Positions 63,333 through 64,000 of a stretch of DNA of 64,000 nucleotides are shown one piece after another. Each line of letters begins with the position of its first letter. Within the stretch, counting starts at the first letter, position 1. Position numbers and translations under genes: made by a program. Location: positions 1 to 64,000 of the forward strand of contig QKHS01000071.1 in the NCBI GenBank assembly GCA_003249955.1. Direction: 5' to 3'. The stretch is from Bacteroidales bacterium. Lineage in GTDB: Bacteria; Bacteroidota; Bacteroidia; Bacteroidales; ML635J-15. Under the pieces are notes generated by a model, which did no database searches, was not told where the DNA came from, and saw only the letters and a list, made by a program, of their open reading frames with translations.

Positions 63333-64000
63333 TTATTTTTTCACAACTTTCAGATTTATTACATTGCTTTCAGATTTACTTCTTAAGGTGTAAACAGCAG
63401 GTTGTAAATCCTGAATCTTTAAAATGGTCCGGAAAGTTGTCTCGCCGGAACTGAATTCCTGAGAGTAAACAAGTTTTCCCAAATCATCAAATATTTCAAG
63501 AACAAAGTCCTTGTCCTGTAAATTTTCAATAACAACATTTAATTCGTCGGTAAACGGATTTGGGTATGCAATCATTGTCGGTTCTGAAGATATTTCACGG
63601 TCACAATTTACAGATACTACATCATATGTTGTAATTTTACCGTCAAAATCAACCTGTTTCAGACGATAGTAATTGTCTCCTGAGAAAAGTTCTTTATCCG
63701 TATAATTATAATTCAGAACCTGATTTGAATTACCGGCACCATCAACTCTTCCTATTTCAAAGAAGTCGGTCATATTATCTGACTTTTCAACAATATAAAA
63801 ATCATTATTTGTTTCTGATGCTGTTTGCCAGGTTAGGAGAGAGGCAGAGTTGTTACATTTTGCTGTGAAATATGTCAGTTCAACAGGCAAAGGATTAATA
63901 TCTGCTTTCGATCCGAATGAAATGAAAGTTTGCGATTTAGCACCAAAAGGTATCTGAAGTGTGCTGGTAATGCTTCCGTTATCATGATTTCCGGCTGGCG
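63333..64000 (-). CDS. T9SS C-terminal part of a secreted protein (cut by window end)
   Basis: The visible ~220 residues are the C-terminal end of a cargo protein whose 5' part lies beyond position 64000. The frame stays open to the edge: the segment before PVELTYFTAKC reads GAKSQTFISFGSKADINPL, so the apparent start at 63890 is not real. A Fn3-like/CSF segment (LTWQTASETNNDFYIVEKS) precedes the type A T9SS domain (IAYPNPFTDELNVVIENL ... LQPAVYTLRSKSES). The whole visible part closely matches the end of the gene at 54850, so the two are recent paralogues at least in their tails. Confidence 0.85.
   Translation of the reverse strand, partial: PAGNHDNGSITSTLQIPFGAKSQTFISFGSKADINPLPVELTYFTAKCNNSASLLTWQTASETNNDFYIVEKSDNMTDFFEIGRVDGAGNSNQVLNYNYTDKELFSGDNYYRLKQVDFDGKITTYDVVSVNCDREISSEPTMIAYPNPFTDELNVVIENLQDKDFVLEIFDDLGKLVYSQEFSSGETTFRTILKIQDLQPAVYTLRSKSESNVINLKVVKK

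Overview
The window is chromosomal DNA of a member of the Bacteroidota. The evidence is the low-to-moderate GC content, many exact matches to the Bacteroidota -7 promoter box (TAnnTTTG), eight proteins with type IX secretion system (T9SS) C-terminal sorting domains, a PorP/SprF-family protein, a CarboxypepD_reg/TonB-dependent receptor, and a RelA/SpoT-type enzyme, MnmD and DnaA of the kinds found in that phylum. The order or genus cannot be fixed from this sequence. I found no rRNA, tRNA, CRISPR array, phage or transposase gene.

Layout. 1-12.6 kb: polyphosphate kinase and exopolyphosphatase (one-base stop/start overlap), a SNF2 helicase split by a frame disruption, an NlpC/P60 cell-wall peptidase, a PgpH-type 7TM-HD phosphodiesterase, a TonB-dependent receptor and a hotdog thioesterase. 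12.6-22.5 kb: two large secreted proteases (lysyl-endopeptidase-like S1 and subtilisin-like S8) with PKD/Ig modules and T9SS tails, the tRNA methyltransferase MnmD, a membrane-anchored GNAT-like protein, and a fibronectin-type protein with a type B (CHU_C) tail. 22.5-34.5 kb is the housekeeping block: (p)ppGpp synthetase/hydrolase overlapping a SirB1-like gene, TrkA, a dGTPase-SiaB-SiaC operon, a LOG-family protein, dnaA with an AT-rich upstream region containing phased A-tracts, and a tightly overlapping operon of an EamA transporter, a YigZ protein, an acyltransferase and a nitrilase-family amidase.

34.5-64 kb is a surface-protein region, almost all on the minus strand: a 3226-residue beta-helix/adhesin-type protein, a 145-residue protein that is little more than a signal peptide plus a T9SS tail, a PorP/SprF-like protein following a 2682-residue SprB-like adhesin, a frameshifted ~1930-residue PPC/FN3 protein carrying a 999-bp tandem duplication, a TPR/VanZ pair in which VanZ is fused to a Mth938-like domain, and the tail of another T9SS cargo running off the window end.

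How the genes fit together. The window supplies many T9SS cargos and one outer-membrane PorP/SprF partner but none of the T9SS core (PorK/L/M/N, Sov/SprA, PorU/V), so export depends on genes elsewhere. The housekeeping block is rich in stress and nucleotide signalling: polyphosphate, (p)ppGpp, probable c-di-AMP turnover, dNTP hydrolysis and a SiaBC phospho-switch. The most notable points are three helically phased 10-bp repeats upstream of the stand-alone T9SS-tail gene, the VanZ-Mth938 fusion, the dGTPase-SiaBC operon, the exact 516-bp repeat array in the adhesin, and two clean single-event reading-frame breaks.
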